DNA of 64,000 bases from Mesorhizobium atlanticum (GTDB lineage Bacteria; Pseudomonadota; Alphaproteobacteria; Rhizobiales; Rhizobiaceae): contig NZ_QMBQ01000004.1 in assembly GCF_003289965.1 (NCBI RefSeq), forward strand, positions 620,001 to 684,000, read 5' to 3'. Positions 25,648-34,565 of the stretch are shown one piece after another. Position 1 is the stretch's first letter. Each line of letters opens with the position of its first letter. Both the position numbers and the translations under genes were made by a program. The notes beneath the pieces are model-generated. The model had not been told where the DNA came from. It saw nothing but the letters and a program-made list of their open reading frames with translations, and made no database searches.

Positions 25648-25669
25648 GCTATCCCAGCTACGGGATAGC
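25648..25669. terminator. Hairpin between convergent genes
   Basis: GCTATCCC, loop AGCTAC, GGGATAGC is a perfect 8-bp stem 13 bp after the subtilase stop and 18 bp before the stop of the convergent oxidoreductase. It lacks a strong T-run but is well placed as a bidirectional transcription end. Confidence 0.5.
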
Positions 25670-25686
25670 GGCGGCCAGTTGCCCAA

Positions 25687-27042
25687 TTAAAGAGCCGGAC
25701 CCAACCGTACCGGGCTTCCATCGCAGAAGCGCGGCAGCCGGAAGCGGCTGAGATCGTGTCCGGTGTCGTTTCCCTGGATCATGTCGGAGACGACGCGGCC
25801 CATGCCAGGCCCGATGCCGAAGCCGTGGCCGCTCATTCCTGTCGCGACGAAAAGACCGCCTATCGCCTGGACCCGATCCACGACGGGAACGACGTCGGGC
25901 ATGGCATCGATCATGCCGCCCCAGCCGACCTTCAAGCGAGCTTTTTCGAACTGGGGAAAAAGGCGTTTGAAGTTGCGCCCGATCGCGCGCAGCCGGGCCG
26001 GTTCAGGGGCCGGGTTGAGCACCCGCATTCTCTCGAAGGGACTCTCTGAATCCGGCGCCCAATCGCGCGGCGTCGACCAGCCGTCCGGGTAGCCTGACGG
26101 AGCGAACGGGAAATAGCGCGCGCCGAACGGATCGTTCCTGAGGGCGGGAATATATTTGGTGGCGTGCCGGAATGCGTCGGGGCCCAGGTAGAGCAAGTGG
26201 CTGCCGCCTCCGGCGAGCGTGTATCCGCCGTCCTGCCTGCGCCTGAAAGCGATGTGATCGTCGGCGGCCGCGCCCGCATAGATCTCGGGCAAGGGCTCCG
26301 TCGCGGCCACGGTGACGCGGACGCTGAGCTGGGGGATGGACACGCCGTGCCGCGCCAGGAACACGGACGACCAGGCGCCGCCCGCGACCAGCACGGTGGA
26401 GGCGTCGATATATCCCGCCTCGGTCCACACGCCCTTGATCCTACCGGCCGCGATGTCGAGGGTTCGCGCCGCGCAGTTCTCCACGATCCTGGCGCCTTTT
26501 CGCACGGCGAGCCTGGCCAGCGCAGGCACTGCCAACCAGGGTTCCGCGCGCATGTCGGAGGGCGTCGTCATCGCGCCCTTGAACCTGCGCGACATGCCGG
26601 TGATGAGTTTCGCGGTCTCGTCCGCATTTAGGAGACGCGTGTCGAGGTCATGAGCCGCGGCGATCTTCATGAACGCTTCGAAGCCGGCCATGTCCTTGTC
26701 GGCGTTCGCCAGATAGGTCACGCCCGTTTGCTTCAGCCCGATGTCTTCGCCGCTTTCCTCGACCAGCTGCCGCCACAGGCGAATGGCCTCGATGACGATC
26801 GGCAGTTCATCCGCGTCCCGTCCCTGCTTTCTGATCCAGCCCCAGTTTCGCGAGGATTGTTCGGCCGCGACCCGGCCTTTCTCCAACAGCGTCACCGGAA
26901 TGTTTCGGGAGGCGAGGAAAAGCGCCGTCGTTACGCCGATGATACCGCCACCGACGATCACCACCTCCGAAGCCTTCGGCGGCGGGCCTGGATGTTGGAT
27001 CGGATTCGCTTCGGTGAACGGGAATGCGGGCAAAAGGCGCAC
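25687..27042 (-). CDS. FAD-dependent oxidoreductase, DadA/glycine oxidase-like
   Basis: 451-residue flavoprotein of the DAO/DadA family. The dinucleotide-binding motif VVIVGGGIIGVTTALFLASR lies near residue 30 and is followed by VTLLEKG. SSRNWGWIRKQGRD is the flavin-contact segment of the DadA subgroup. A second FAD contact near the C-terminus reads GLFVATGMSGHGFGIGPGMG. It probably oxidises a secondary amine or D-amino acid. Single gene, convergent with the subtilase. Substrate cannot be assigned. Confidence 0.88.
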   Translation of the reverse strand: MRLLPAFPFTEANPIQHPGPPPKASEVVIVGGGIIGVTTALFLASRNIPVTLLEKGRVAAEQSSRNWGWIRKQGRDADELPIVIEAIRLWRQLVEESGEDIGLKQTGVTYLANADKDMAGFEAFMKIAAAHDLDTRLLNADETAKLITGMSRRFKGAMTTPSDMRAEPWLAVPALARLAVRKGARIVENCAARTLDIAAGRIKGVWTEAGYIDASTVLVAGGAWSSVFLARHGVSIPQLSVRVTVAATEPLPEIYAGAAADDHIAFRRRQDGGYTLAGGGSHLLYLGPDAFRHATKYIPALRNDPFGARYFPFAPSGYPDGWSTPRDWAPDSESPFERMRVLNPAPEPARLRAIGRNFKRLFPQFEKARLKVGWGGMIDAMPDVVPVVDRVQAIGGLFVATGMSGHGFGIGPGMGRVVSDMIQGNDTGHDLSRFRLPRFCDGSPVRLGPAL

Positions 27043-27239
27043 CTGAAGGACTGGCTAACGACTCTGACTTACCCGTTGCCACCTCCCAAAATCAGGAGCA
27101 GGCGCAGGCAGACCGTTGTCCCACGGGAGTAAATGCAGCCCATGAAGGAGGCGGCAGGTGAAGCCGTTGGATCCTGCCCCCAATACCGGCGCCCTTGCTA
27201 CCGTTGGAAGCCCAGCTTCACCAGCGGCCGTAGTTGGCT

Positions 27240-27527
27240 CTATGCACCCTTCACGATTCTCGGCTTGGTCGGCCGGCGGGATTGCACCGCACCCTCGAGA
27301 ACCAAGGCCAACCGCTTCTCGTCTTCGATGGCGCGATCGACCGCCTCAATTTGCTCTTGAAGCGCCTTCAGTTGCGCGCCGTAGCTGGAGCCATCGCTGT
27401 CTCCGATCTGAAAGCCACTTGCCCGCATCGCGTCGCGAGTGTGGTGCACATTTCGGACGCCTTCGCGTCGAGTCGCGACCAGGATTTCCCTGAACTCTTC
27501 AAGGCGTTCAACGTGAGTGCGGGTCAT
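27240..27527 (-). CDS. Small hypothetical protein with coiled-coil segment
   Basis: 95 residues, not recognised. MTRTHVERLEEFREILVATR and LKALQEQIEAVDRAIEDEKRL are heptad-like, charged helices that could form a coiled coil. There is no signal peptide or membrane helix. A strong ribosome site (AGGAGA, 6 bases before the ATG on the minus strand) supports it as real. It stands alone: 197 bp of nothing recognisable separates it from the oxidoreductase on one side and 234 bp from aglR on the other. Confidence 0.6.
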   Translation of the reverse strand: MTRTHVERLEEFREILVATRREGVRNVHHTRDAMRASGFQIGDSDGSSYGAQLKALQEQIEAVDRAIEDEKRLALVLEGAVQSRRPTKPRIVKGA

Positions 27528-27761
27528 TGCGTTCTCCTATTCGTCGTCATCGTTGCCGGCGGCGCATTGAACGGCCAACTTTTGGCGCAGAACGGCTAGA
27601 GACTACAGGAGATACTCTCGACAAAGCATGAGTGCGGAAGCTCAAATTTGAACGTCTTACAATAAGGCCTGGCAGGCGGAAATTGGCTTAGTCTGCGATC
27701 GATCCATCGCGCGCTCGTCTTTTCAGCCGAGCGCGCCACGGTCCGGCTGGTGAATCTGACC

Positions 27762-28784
27762 TCACCCGGGCGCCCCGGCCACCGACCCCCTCACCACCAG
27801 ATCCACCGGCCAGACCTCGCCGCGCGCGCCCTCCTCCAGCCCCGATATGCGCGCCGCAAGACGCTCGGCGACGCGGGCGCCGGCGAGGCGGATCGACGAG
27901 CGCGTCGTCGACAGCGGCACCGGGAAATTTTCCGGCCGCAGCCAGGGGAAGACGTCGTCATGGGCGACCAGCGACAGGTCACCGGGGATGGTGAGGCCAA
28001 GGTCGCGCACGGCGCGTACGACGCCCAACGCCATGATCAGGCTGGAGCAGACGATCGCCGTCGGCGGCTCGGCTTCCTCGAGCAGGCGACGGGCGGCGCG
28101 ATAGCCGTTTTCCTCGGTCATGGTCACCGAGCGGATGTGGCGCTCGCCGAGCGTCATCCCGCTCGCGGCAAGCGCCCGGCGCACGCCGCGCTCGCGGTGG
28201 ATGGCGAAGGTCTCGCGCTCGTTGCCGTTGATCAGCGCCAGGCGCTTGTGGCCGAGCTGAAGAAGCAGCCGCGCCGCCTCGTGGAAGGCGCCCTCATTGT
28301 CGATGTCGAGATAGGGATAATCGAAATCCAAACCTTCGCTACGGCCATGCACGATGAAGGGTATGCCCAGCGTATTGACCAGGGCCAGCCGCCGGTCGGC
28401 CGGCCGCGGCGAGGAAATGTAGACGGCATCGACCTGCCGGTTGGCGACGATGCGGCGGTAGGTGGTCTCCTCATCGTCGGCATCGGCGGGCGACAGCACG
28501 AGGTCGAGCTCGTGCGACCGGGCATAATCGCCGAGGCCGGAGAGGAATTCGACGAAATGCGGATCGATGTCGACGGACGCACCCGTCGGCAACACGTAGC
28601 CGATCATGCCTGACTTGCCGGTGGCGAGGCGCCGCGCGGATGGGTTCGGCCGGTAGCCGTGGCGCTTGGCGGCATCCATGACCCGGCGCCGGGTTTCCTC
28701 ACTGACCTCGGGGTAGCCGTTCAATGCCCGGCTGACCGTGGTCTGCGAAAGCGACAGCATGTGCGACAGTTGCTTGAGGTTCAT
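27762..28784 (-). CDS. aglR: LacI family repressor of the alpha-glucoside operon, AglR
   Basis: 340-residue LacI/GalR repressor. The N-terminal headpiece reads NLKQLSHMLSLSQTTVSRALNGYPEVSEETRRRV with the hinge RRLATGKSGMIGYVLP; residues 60-335 are the sugar-binding core. It is divergent from aglEFGAK, the same arrangement as in Sinorhizobium meliloti, where AglR negatively regulates uptake of sucrose, maltose and trehalose. Two AAAGCGCTTT palindromes in the shared intergenic region are its probable operators. Confidence 0.9.
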   Translation of the reverse strand: MNLKQLSHMLSLSQTTVSRALNGYPEVSEETRRRVMDAAKRHGYRPNPSARRLATGKSGMIGYVLPTGASVDIDPHFVEFLSGLGDYARSHELDLVLSPADADDEETTYRRIVANRQVDAVYISSPRPADRRLALVNTLGIPFIVHGRSEGLDFDYPYLDIDNEGAFHEAARLLLQLGHKRLALINGNERETFAIHRERGVRRALAASGMTLGERHIRSVTMTEENGYRAARRLLEEAEPPTAIVCSSLIMALGVVRAVRDLGLTIPGDLSLVAHDDVFPWLRPENFPVPLSTTRSSIRLAGARVAERLAARISGLEEGARGEVWPVDLVVRGSVAGAPG

Positions 28785-28801
28785 CGGAGGCCTCCAGCCT
28801 C

Positions 28802-28811
28802 AAAGCGCTTT
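28802..28811. promoter_or_regulatory. AglR-type operator 1
   Basis: AAAGCGCTTT, a perfect palindrome with the central CG typical of LacI/GalR sites, 17 bp upstream of the aglR start. Position suits autorepression. Confidence 0.6.
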
Positions 28812-29019
28812 CAATTTTAATCGATCCGATGATGGCCGACGCTTTTGCCAAGCAAGATGACCTTAGAGGCGCATCGGCCGTGTTTGAAGCCAAAATTGCT
28901 GTTGCAGCGCCAAAAAAGCTTGCTGCACTGCACTTTCTTAGAGCATTCGGCGCTTTTTAAATCGATTAGCAACATGAGCCTCTTGACTTCATGGCGATTC
29001 AATGGCCAGATCAATTTAG

Positions 29020-29033
29020 CCAAAGCGCTTTGG
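29020..29033. promoter_or_regulatory. AglR-type operator 2
   Basis: CCAAAGCGCTTTGG is a perfect 14-bp palindrome that shares the AAAGCGCTTT core of operator 1. It lies 111 bp upstream of the aglE start, where a bound LacI protein could block the operon promoter. Confidence 0.7.
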
Positions 29034-29144
29034 AATACTCTTCGAAAGGTTGCGGTTGCCTTCTCACTGAGTCACAGTTCCGTGCGCGTCGGCGGACGAA
29101 ATGGAGGTTTCGTCCGAACCTGTCTCAACACTGGGAGGACTGCG

Positions 29145-30500
29145 ATGAAGAAAATGCTTCTCTTGGGTGCTGCGTTCGCTGCGCTCACCCTTGGCCTGCC
29201 GGCACATGCCGAACTGAAGTTCAAGCCGGGCGAGGATTCGAAATTTCATTGGGCGAATTACGACGACCTCAAGAAGGTCGACCTCAAGGGCGAAACGCTG
29301 ACCATCTTCGGTCCGTGGCGCGGCGAGGATGAGACGCTTGTACGTTCGGTCCTCGACTATTTCCAGGAAGCGACCGGCGCCGAGGTGAAATATTCCTCGT
29401 CCGAGAACTATGAGCAGCAGATCGTCATCGACACCCAGGCCGGCAGCCCGCCCAATATCGCCGTCCTGCCGCAGCCTGGCCTGATCCAGGATCTCGCTTC
29501 CAAGGGCGTGCTGACTCCGCTGGGCGACGACGTCGCCGCCTGGATCAAGGAAAACTACGCCGCCGGCGACTCCTGGGCCAAGCTCGGCACCTATACGGGC
29601 AAGGACGGCAAGCCCGGCTTCTATGCCTTCCCCTACAAGATCGACGTGAAGGGTCTGGTCTGGTACTCGCCGGATAATTTCCAGGAGGCCGGCTACAAGG
29701 TGCCGAAGACCCAGGAAGAACTGGCCGACCTCGAGAAGAAGATCGTTGCCGACGGCGGCAAGCCATGGTGCATCGGGCTTGGCTCGGGCGGCGCTACCGG
29801 CTGGCCGGCGACCGACTGGGTCGAGGACATCATGCTCCGGACCCAACCGCCGGAGGTCTACGACAAGTGGACGAAGAACGAGATTCCGTTCACCGACCCG
29901 GCCGTCGTCAACGCCATCGACATCTTCGGCAAGATAGCAACCGACGACAAGATGGTGGATGGCGGCGCCAAGGCGGTCGCGGCGACCGACTTCCGCGACA
30001 GTCCGAAGGGCCTCTTCACCGTGCCGCCCAAATGCTACATGCACCATCAGGCGTCGTTCATCCCGTCCTTCTTCCCGGAAAACGTGAAGCTCGGCCAGGA
30101 TGCGGACTTCTTCCCCTATCCGCCTTACGCCTCCAAGCCGGAGCTGGGCACGCCGCTGGAAGTGGCCGGAACGCTGGTGATGATCACCAAGGACTCCAAG
30201 GCCTCGCGCGAGTTCATCAAGTTCCTGCAGATGCCGCTCGCGCATGAATTATGGATGGCGCAGAAGAGCTTCGTCACCCCGTTCAAGGCCGCCAACAAAG
30301 ACGCCTATGGCAGCGACGCGCTGAAGAAGCAGGGCGAGATCCTCGTTGGAGCCACCACGGTGCGGTTCGACGGCTCCGATCTGATGCCCGGCAAGGTCGG
30401 CGCGGGCTCGTTCTGGACCGGCATGATCGACCTGGTCGGCGGCAAGTCCGCGCAGGACGTCGCCGCCGACATCCAGAAAAGCTGGGATGCCATCAAGTAG
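29145..30500 (+). CDS. aglE: Alpha-glucoside ABC transporter substrate-binding protein AglE
   Basis: 451-residue periplasmic sugar receptor of the SBP_bac_1 family. Residues 1-22 are a Sec signal peptide (MKKMLLLGAAFAALTLGLPAHA). ITIFG-like LTIFGPWRGEDE and GSPPNIAVLPQPGLI are conserved in this group. The start at 29145 has GGGAGG at good spacing. It heads the aglEFGAK operon, and a stem-loop after its stop likely separates its high expression from the membrane genes. Expected ligands are sucrose, maltose and trehalose, as in S. meliloti. Confidence 0.93.
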   Translation: MKKMLLLGAAFAALTLGLPAHAELKFKPGEDSKFHWANYDDLKKVDLKGETLTIFGPWRGEDETLVRSVLDYFQEATGAEVKYSSSENYEQQIVIDTQAGSPPNIAVLPQPGLIQDLASKGVLTPLGDDVAAWIKENYAAGDSWAKLGTYTGKDGKPGFYAFPYKIDVKGLVWYSPDNFQEAGYKVPKTQEELADLEKKIVADGGKPWCIGLGSGGATGWPATDWVEDIMLRTQPPEVYDKWTKNEIPFTDPAVVNAIDIFGKIATDDKMVDGGAKAVAATDFRDSPKGLFTVPPKCYMHHQASFIPSFFPENVKLGQDADFFPYPPYASKPELGTPLEVAGTLVMITKDSKASREFIKFLQMPLAHELWMAQKSFVTPFKAANKDAYGSDALKKQGEILVGATTVRFDGSDLMPGKVGAGSFWTGMIDLVGGKSAQDVAADIQKSWDAIK

Positions 30501-30512
30501 CCATCCGGCAAA

Positions 30513-30533
30513 CAGGCCGCCGCGCGCGGCCTG
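30513..30533 (+). terminator. Attenuator-like stem-loop after aglE
   Basis: CAGGCCGC, loop CGCGC, GCGGCCTG forms a perfect 8-bp GC-rich stem 12 bp after the aglE stop, followed by ATATTTT. It probably ends or trims a share of transcripts so that the receptor is made in excess of AglF and AglG. Confidence 0.65.
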
Positions 30534-30691
30534 ATATTTTCCTCATCCTCCACCTGGATCCGGGCTACGGCCCGGATCCGACCGGCGGTCCGCGCCGGAG
30601 GCCTTCGCGTCTCGATTGTTCCGAAAACTCATAAGTCGGCGCATGCGTCCGCCAGCGGTGCCTGGCCGGTCATGCGCAGGGAGAGGGACCC

Positions 30692-31705
30692 ATGGCGGCT
30701 CAGATTTTCTCGGCCATATTCGTCATCATCATCGGCGTCGGCGGTTGTGTCGCCTATTTCTGGGGCGCCAACAAACTGCTCGATCTCGTTTTCCCGTCGC
30801 GCGGGGTGTCAGGCACCGCAGCCGTCGACAATCTGCGCCGGCAGGGCCTGGTGCGGCCCTGGCTGTTCGTCGGCCCGGCGATGATCATCCTCACCATCTA
30901 TCTGATCTATCCGGTGGTCGAGACGCTGCGGCTCTCCTTCCTCGATCGCGGCGGCGAGAATTTCGTCGGCCTCGCCAATTACGAATGGGCGTTCGGCGAC
31001 CACGATTTCCGCAACTCGATCCTCAACAACATCCTGTGGCTGGCGGTGGTGCCGGCGGCCTGCACCTTCCTCGGGCTGATCATCGCCGTGCTCACCGACA
31101 AGATCTGGTGGGGCACGATCGCCAAGAGCCTGATCTTCCTGCCGCTCGCCATCTCCTTCGTCGGCGCCAGCGTGATCTGGAAATTCATCTACGAGTACCG
31201 GGGCGAGGGCCAGGTGCAGATCGGCCTGCTCAACGCCATCATCCAGTATTTCGGCGGCCAGCCGCAGGTGTGGATCTCGCTGCCGTTCTGGAACAATTTC
31301 TTCCTAATGGTGATCCTGATCTGGATCCAGACAGGTTTTGCGATGGTCATCTTGTCGTCGGCGCTGCGCGGCATTCCGGAAGAGACGCTGGAAGCGGCAG
31401 TCATCGACGGCGCCAATCCGTTCCAGATCTTCTGGAAGATCATGGTGCCGCAAATCTGGGGCACCATCGCGGTGGTGTGGACCACCATCACCATCCTGGT
31501 GCTGAAAGTGTTCGACATCGTGCTGACCATGACCAACGGCCAATGGAACAGCCAGGTGCTGGCCAATCTGATGTTCGACTGGATGTTCCGCGGCGGCGGC
31601 GATTTCGGCCGCGGCGCGACCATCGCCATCATCATCATGATCGCGGTCATTCCGATCATGGTCTGGAACATCCGCCAGGCCAACAAAGAGACGGGAGGGC
31701 ATTGA
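30692..31705 (+). CDS. aglF: Alpha-glucoside ABC transporter permease AglF
   Basis: 337-residue inner-membrane permease of the MalF-like group. It has an extra N-terminal helix (FSAIFVIIIGVGGCVAYFWG), then LFVGPAMIILTIYLIYPVVE as the usual first helix. The cytoplasmic EAA loop is EETLEAAVIDGANPFQIFWKIMVPQ. It pairs with AglG and ends one base before the aglG start. A GGAGAGGGA-like ribosome site precedes it. Length equals that of rhizobial AglF proteins as I recall them. Confidence 0.93.
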   Translation: MAAQIFSAIFVIIIGVGGCVAYFWGANKLLDLVFPSRGVSGTAAVDNLRRQGLVRPWLFVGPAMIILTIYLIYPVVETLRLSFLDRGGENFVGLANYEWAFGDHDFRNSILNNILWLAVVPAACTFLGLIIAVLTDKIWWGTIAKSLIFLPLAISFVGASVIWKFIYEYRGEGQVQIGLLNAIIQYFGGQPQVWISLPFWNNFFLMVILIWIQTGFAMVILSSALRGIPEETLEAAVIDGANPFQIFWKIMVPQIWGTIAVVWTTITILVLKVFDIVLTMTNGQWNSQVLANLMFDWMFRGGGDFGRGATIAIIIMIAVIPIMVWNIRQANKETGGH

Positions 31706-31706
31706 G

Positions 31707-32861
31707 ATGGCCGCGTCCACCGGAAAGTCCTTCGCCAGCCGCTTCGGCGTTCATATCGCCGTGCTGGTCTTCGTCATCATCTGGACCATCCCGACACTCG
31801 GCATTCTCGTCTCGTCGCTGCGCGACAAGGACCAGATCATCGCGTCGGGCTGGTGGAATTCCTTCGCCAGCTCCAGCCAGACCGAGGCCGGACGACTGCC
31901 GGCCGCCTCGGCGCAGACCCAGAAGGACGGCAAATATGTCATCGAGGGCAATGTCTTCGGCGACGGCGCCAAGCGCGCCATCAGCGCCTTCGGCACCAAG
32001 GCGGCGGCACCGACGCAGTACAAGGCCGGCACGGCGGCCGATCTCGGCGACGGCGTCACCTTGCAGGTGAATGCGGATGGCAGCTTCACGCTCGCCTCGC
32101 CGAAGCCATTCGAAGGCGACCGCGGTCAGCGCGTCTATTACGCCTCCTCGGCGCCGCCGAAATTCACCACCGAGAACTACGATGCGGTGCTGTTTTCCGA
32201 AGGCATCGGCCGCTCGTTCATGAACTCGCTGACGGTGACCATCCCCTCGACGGTGATCCCGATCCTGATCGCAGCCTTCGCGGCCTATGCGCTTGCCTGG
32301 ATGCGCTTTCCGGGCCGTGCGCTTCTGATCGCCGTCATCATCGGCCTGCTGGTCGTGCCGTTGCAGATGTCGCTGATTCCGCTGCTCAAGCTCTACAACG
32401 GCGTCGGCACCTTCTTCGGCGTGCCATCCAAGACCTATCTCGGCATCTGGCTGGCGCATACGGGCTTCGGCCTGCCCTTCGCCATCTACCTGCTCAGGAG
32501 CTACATCGCCGGCCTGCCGCGCGAGATCATGGAATCGGCGCGCATCGACGGCGCCAGCGATTTCGAGATCTTCGTCAAGATCGTGCTGCCGCTGTCGTTC
32601 CCGGTGCTTGCCTCCTTCGCCATCTTTCAGTTCCTGTGGGTGTGGAACGATCTCCTGGTGGCGATGGTTTTCCTCGGCACGGCGCCCGATCAGATCGTGC
32701 TGACGGCCAAGCTCAATGCGCTGCTCGGCTCACGCGGCGGCAATTGGGAGATCCTCACGACTTCGGCATTCATCACCATCATCGTGCCGCTGATCGTGTT
32801 CTTCTCGCTGCAGCGCTATTTCGTCCGCGGGCTGCTTGCCGGCTCGGTGAAAGGAGGTTGA
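31707..32861 (+). CDS. aglG: Alpha-glucoside ABC transporter permease AglG
   Basis: 384-residue MalG-type permease, about 100 residues longer than typical MalG. The first helix is near residues 12-36 (VHIAVLVFVIIWTIPTLGIL). Residues about 45-165 form a large periplasmic insert of Ala/Gly-rich, beta-like sequence before the second helix (MNSLTVTIPSTVIPILI). The EAA loop is REIMESARIDGASDFEIFVKIVLPL. The long insert is known from the AglG branch and may contact AglE, as the MalF P2 loop does. It lies 4 bp before aglA. Confidence 0.93.
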   Translation: MAASTGKSFASRFGVHIAVLVFVIIWTIPTLGILVSSLRDKDQIIASGWWNSFASSSQTEAGRLPAASAQTQKDGKYVIEGNVFGDGAKRAISAFGTKAAAPTQYKAGTAADLGDGVTLQVNADGSFTLASPKPFEGDRGQRVYYASSAPPKFTTENYDAVLFSEGIGRSFMNSLTVTIPSTVIPILIAAFAAYALAWMRFPGRALLIAVIIGLLVVPLQMSLIPLLKLYNGVGTFFGVPSKTYLGIWLAHTGFGLPFAIYLLRSYIAGLPREIMESARIDGASDFEIFVKIVLPLSFPVLASFAIFQFLWVWNDLLVAMVFLGTAPDQIVLTAKLNALLGSRGGNWEILTTSAFITIIVPLIVFFSLQRYFVRGLLAGSVKGG

Positions 32862-32865
32862 AGAC

Positions 32866-34530
32866 ATGCAATCGGCTTTGAAGGCGACTTCGAGACCAGA
32901 TCCTGCCACCGACCGCGACTGGTGGCGGGGCGCGGTGATCTACCAGATCTATCCGCGCTCCTACCAGGACTCCAACGGCGACGGCATCGGCGACCTGAGA
33001 GGCATCGTTCAGCGCCTGCCCTACATCGCTTCGCTCGGCGTCGACGCCATCTGGATCTCGCCCTTCTTCAAATCGCCGATGAAGGATTTCGGCTATGACG
33101 TCTCGGATTATTGCGACGTCGATCCGATGTTCGGCACGCTGGCCGATTTCGACGCGCTGGTGGCGGAGGCGCACCGGCTGGGCCTCAAGGTGATGATCGA
33201 CGAGGTGCTGTCGCATACCGCCGACATCCACCCCTGGTTCAAGGAAAGCCGTTCCAGCCGCAACAATCCGAAAGCCGACTGGTATGTGTGGGCGGACGCC
33301 AAGCCGGACGGAACGCCACCCAACAACTGGCTGTCGATCTTCGGGGGCTCGGCCTGGCAGTGGGACACCAGCCGCCAGCAATATTACATGCACAATTTCC
33401 TGGCCGAGCAGCCGGACCTCAACTTCCACAACCGGGAAGTCCAGGACGCGCTGCTCGACATCACACGCTTCTGGCTGGAGCGCGGCGTCGACGGCTTCCG
33501 ACTCGACACCATCAATTTCTATTTCCATAGCCAGGGGCTGGAGGACAACCCGCCGCTGCCGCCGGAACAGCGCAATGATCAGACGGCGCCGGCGGTCAAC
33601 CCCTACAACTATCAGGACCATATCTACGACAAGAGCCGCCCGGAGAATCTCGGCTTCCTCGAGCGTTTTCGCGCGCTTCTCGACGAATATCCGGCGCAGG
33701 CGGCGGTCGGCGAGGTCGGCGACTCCCAGCGCGGCCTCGAAGTGGTCGCCGCCTACACCGCCGACGGCAAGCGCGTGCATATGTGTTATTCCTTCGACTT
33801 CCTGGCGCCGGAGAAGATCAGCGCCGCGAAAGTGCGCGCGGTGCTGGAGGCCTTCGGCCGGGTCGCCAGCGACGGCTGGTCGTGCTGGGCTTTCTCCAAC
33901 CACGACGTGATGCGGGTCGCCTCGCGCTGGGCAGCCAACGAAGCCGACCCGACCGCCTATCTGAAGGTGATCTCGGCGCTTCTGATGTCGCTGCGCGGCT
34001 CGGTCTGCATTTATCAGGGCGAGGAGCTCGGCCTCGGCGAGGCCGAGCTGAAATTCGAGGACCTGCAGGACCCCTACGGCATCCGCTTCTGGCCGGAATT
34101 CAAGGGCCGCGACGGCTGCCGCACGCCGATGGTGTGGGAAGCGGCCGCCAAGAATGGCGGGTTCTCGGCCGCGAAACCCTGGCTGCCGGTGCCGGGCAAG
34201 CACCTGTCGCAGGCCGTCAACGTGCAGCAGGGCGACGCCAACTCGCTGCTCGAGCATTACCGCCGCTTCCTTGCCTTCCGTCGCCAGCACCCGGCGTTGG
34301 CCAAGGGCGAGATCGACTTCATCGCAAGCGACGGCGATACCGTCGCCTTCACGCGCCGCGAGGGTAACGAGCGGATCGTCTGCGCCTTCAACCTCGGCAG
34401 CAAACCCGCCGAGATCAATGTCGGCCCAGGCGCGCTGCAAGCCTTGCCGGGGCATGGCTTTTCGGGACAGACTGGCAGCGGACCGGTCCGCCTCGGCGGT
34501 TACGGCGCCTGGTTCGGGCGTATCGACTGA
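32866..34530 (+). CDS. aglA: Alpha-glucosidase AglA (GH13)
   Basis: 554-residue cytoplasmic GH13 enzyme that splits imported alpha-glucosides. The (beta/alpha)8 barrel carries WWRGAVIYQIYPRSYQDSNG at the start, the nucleophile Asp in GVDGFRLDTINFY, the acid/base Glu in AAVGEVGD and the transition-state Asp in FSNHDVMR. Residues from about 470 form a beta-sandwich C-domain. No signal peptide, in keeping with uptake of intact sugars by AglEFGK. It starts 4 bp after aglG with AAAGGAGG upstream. Confidence 0.95.
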   Translation: MQSALKATSRPDPATDRDWWRGAVIYQIYPRSYQDSNGDGIGDLRGIVQRLPYIASLGVDAIWISPFFKSPMKDFGYDVSDYCDVDPMFGTLADFDALVAEAHRLGLKVMIDEVLSHTADIHPWFKESRSSRNNPKADWYVWADAKPDGTPPNNWLSIFGGSAWQWDTSRQQYYMHNFLAEQPDLNFHNREVQDALLDITRFWLERGVDGFRLDTINFYFHSQGLEDNPPLPPEQRNDQTAPAVNPYNYQDHIYDKSRPENLGFLERFRALLDEYPAQAAVGEVGDSQRGLEVVAAYTADGKRVHMCYSFDFLAPEKISAAKVRAVLEAFGRVASDGWSCWAFSNHDVMRVASRWAANEADPTAYLKVISALLMSLRGSVCIYQGEELGLGEAELKFEDLQDPYGIRFWPEFKGRDGCRTPMVWEAAAKNGGFSAAKPWLPVPGKHLSQAVNVQQGDANSLLEHYRRFLAFRRQHPALAKGEIDFIASDGDTVAFTRREGNERIVCAFNLGSKPAEINVGPGALQALPGHGFSGQTGSGPVRLGGYGAWFGRID

Positions 34531-34565
34531 ACTTCTAAGACAGCAATCAACGGGAGGAGACAAAC

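Larger units (their letters stand above)
28785..29144. promoter_or_regulatory. Divergent aglR/aglE control region
   Basis: This 360-bp gene-free stretch holds two LacI-type operators (28802-28811 and 29020-29033, listed separately) and A/T-rich boxes with TTAATCGATC (near 28817) and TTAAATCGATTAGC (near 28957). A TTGACT at 28983-28988 may be a -35 element, but no good -10 was found. The aglE ribosome site GGGAGG lies just before 29145. In-frame sequence upstream of aglE is open but non-coding in character. Confidence 0.6.

Noticed and set aside
28983..28988. TTGACT as a mapped aglE promoter
   Set aside because: No acceptable -10 hexamer at 16-18 bases; only mentioned within the control region.
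28845..29144. In-frame 100-codon extension before aglE
   Set aside because: The Sec signal peptide starts at 29145; the extension covers operators and AT-rich promoter sequence.
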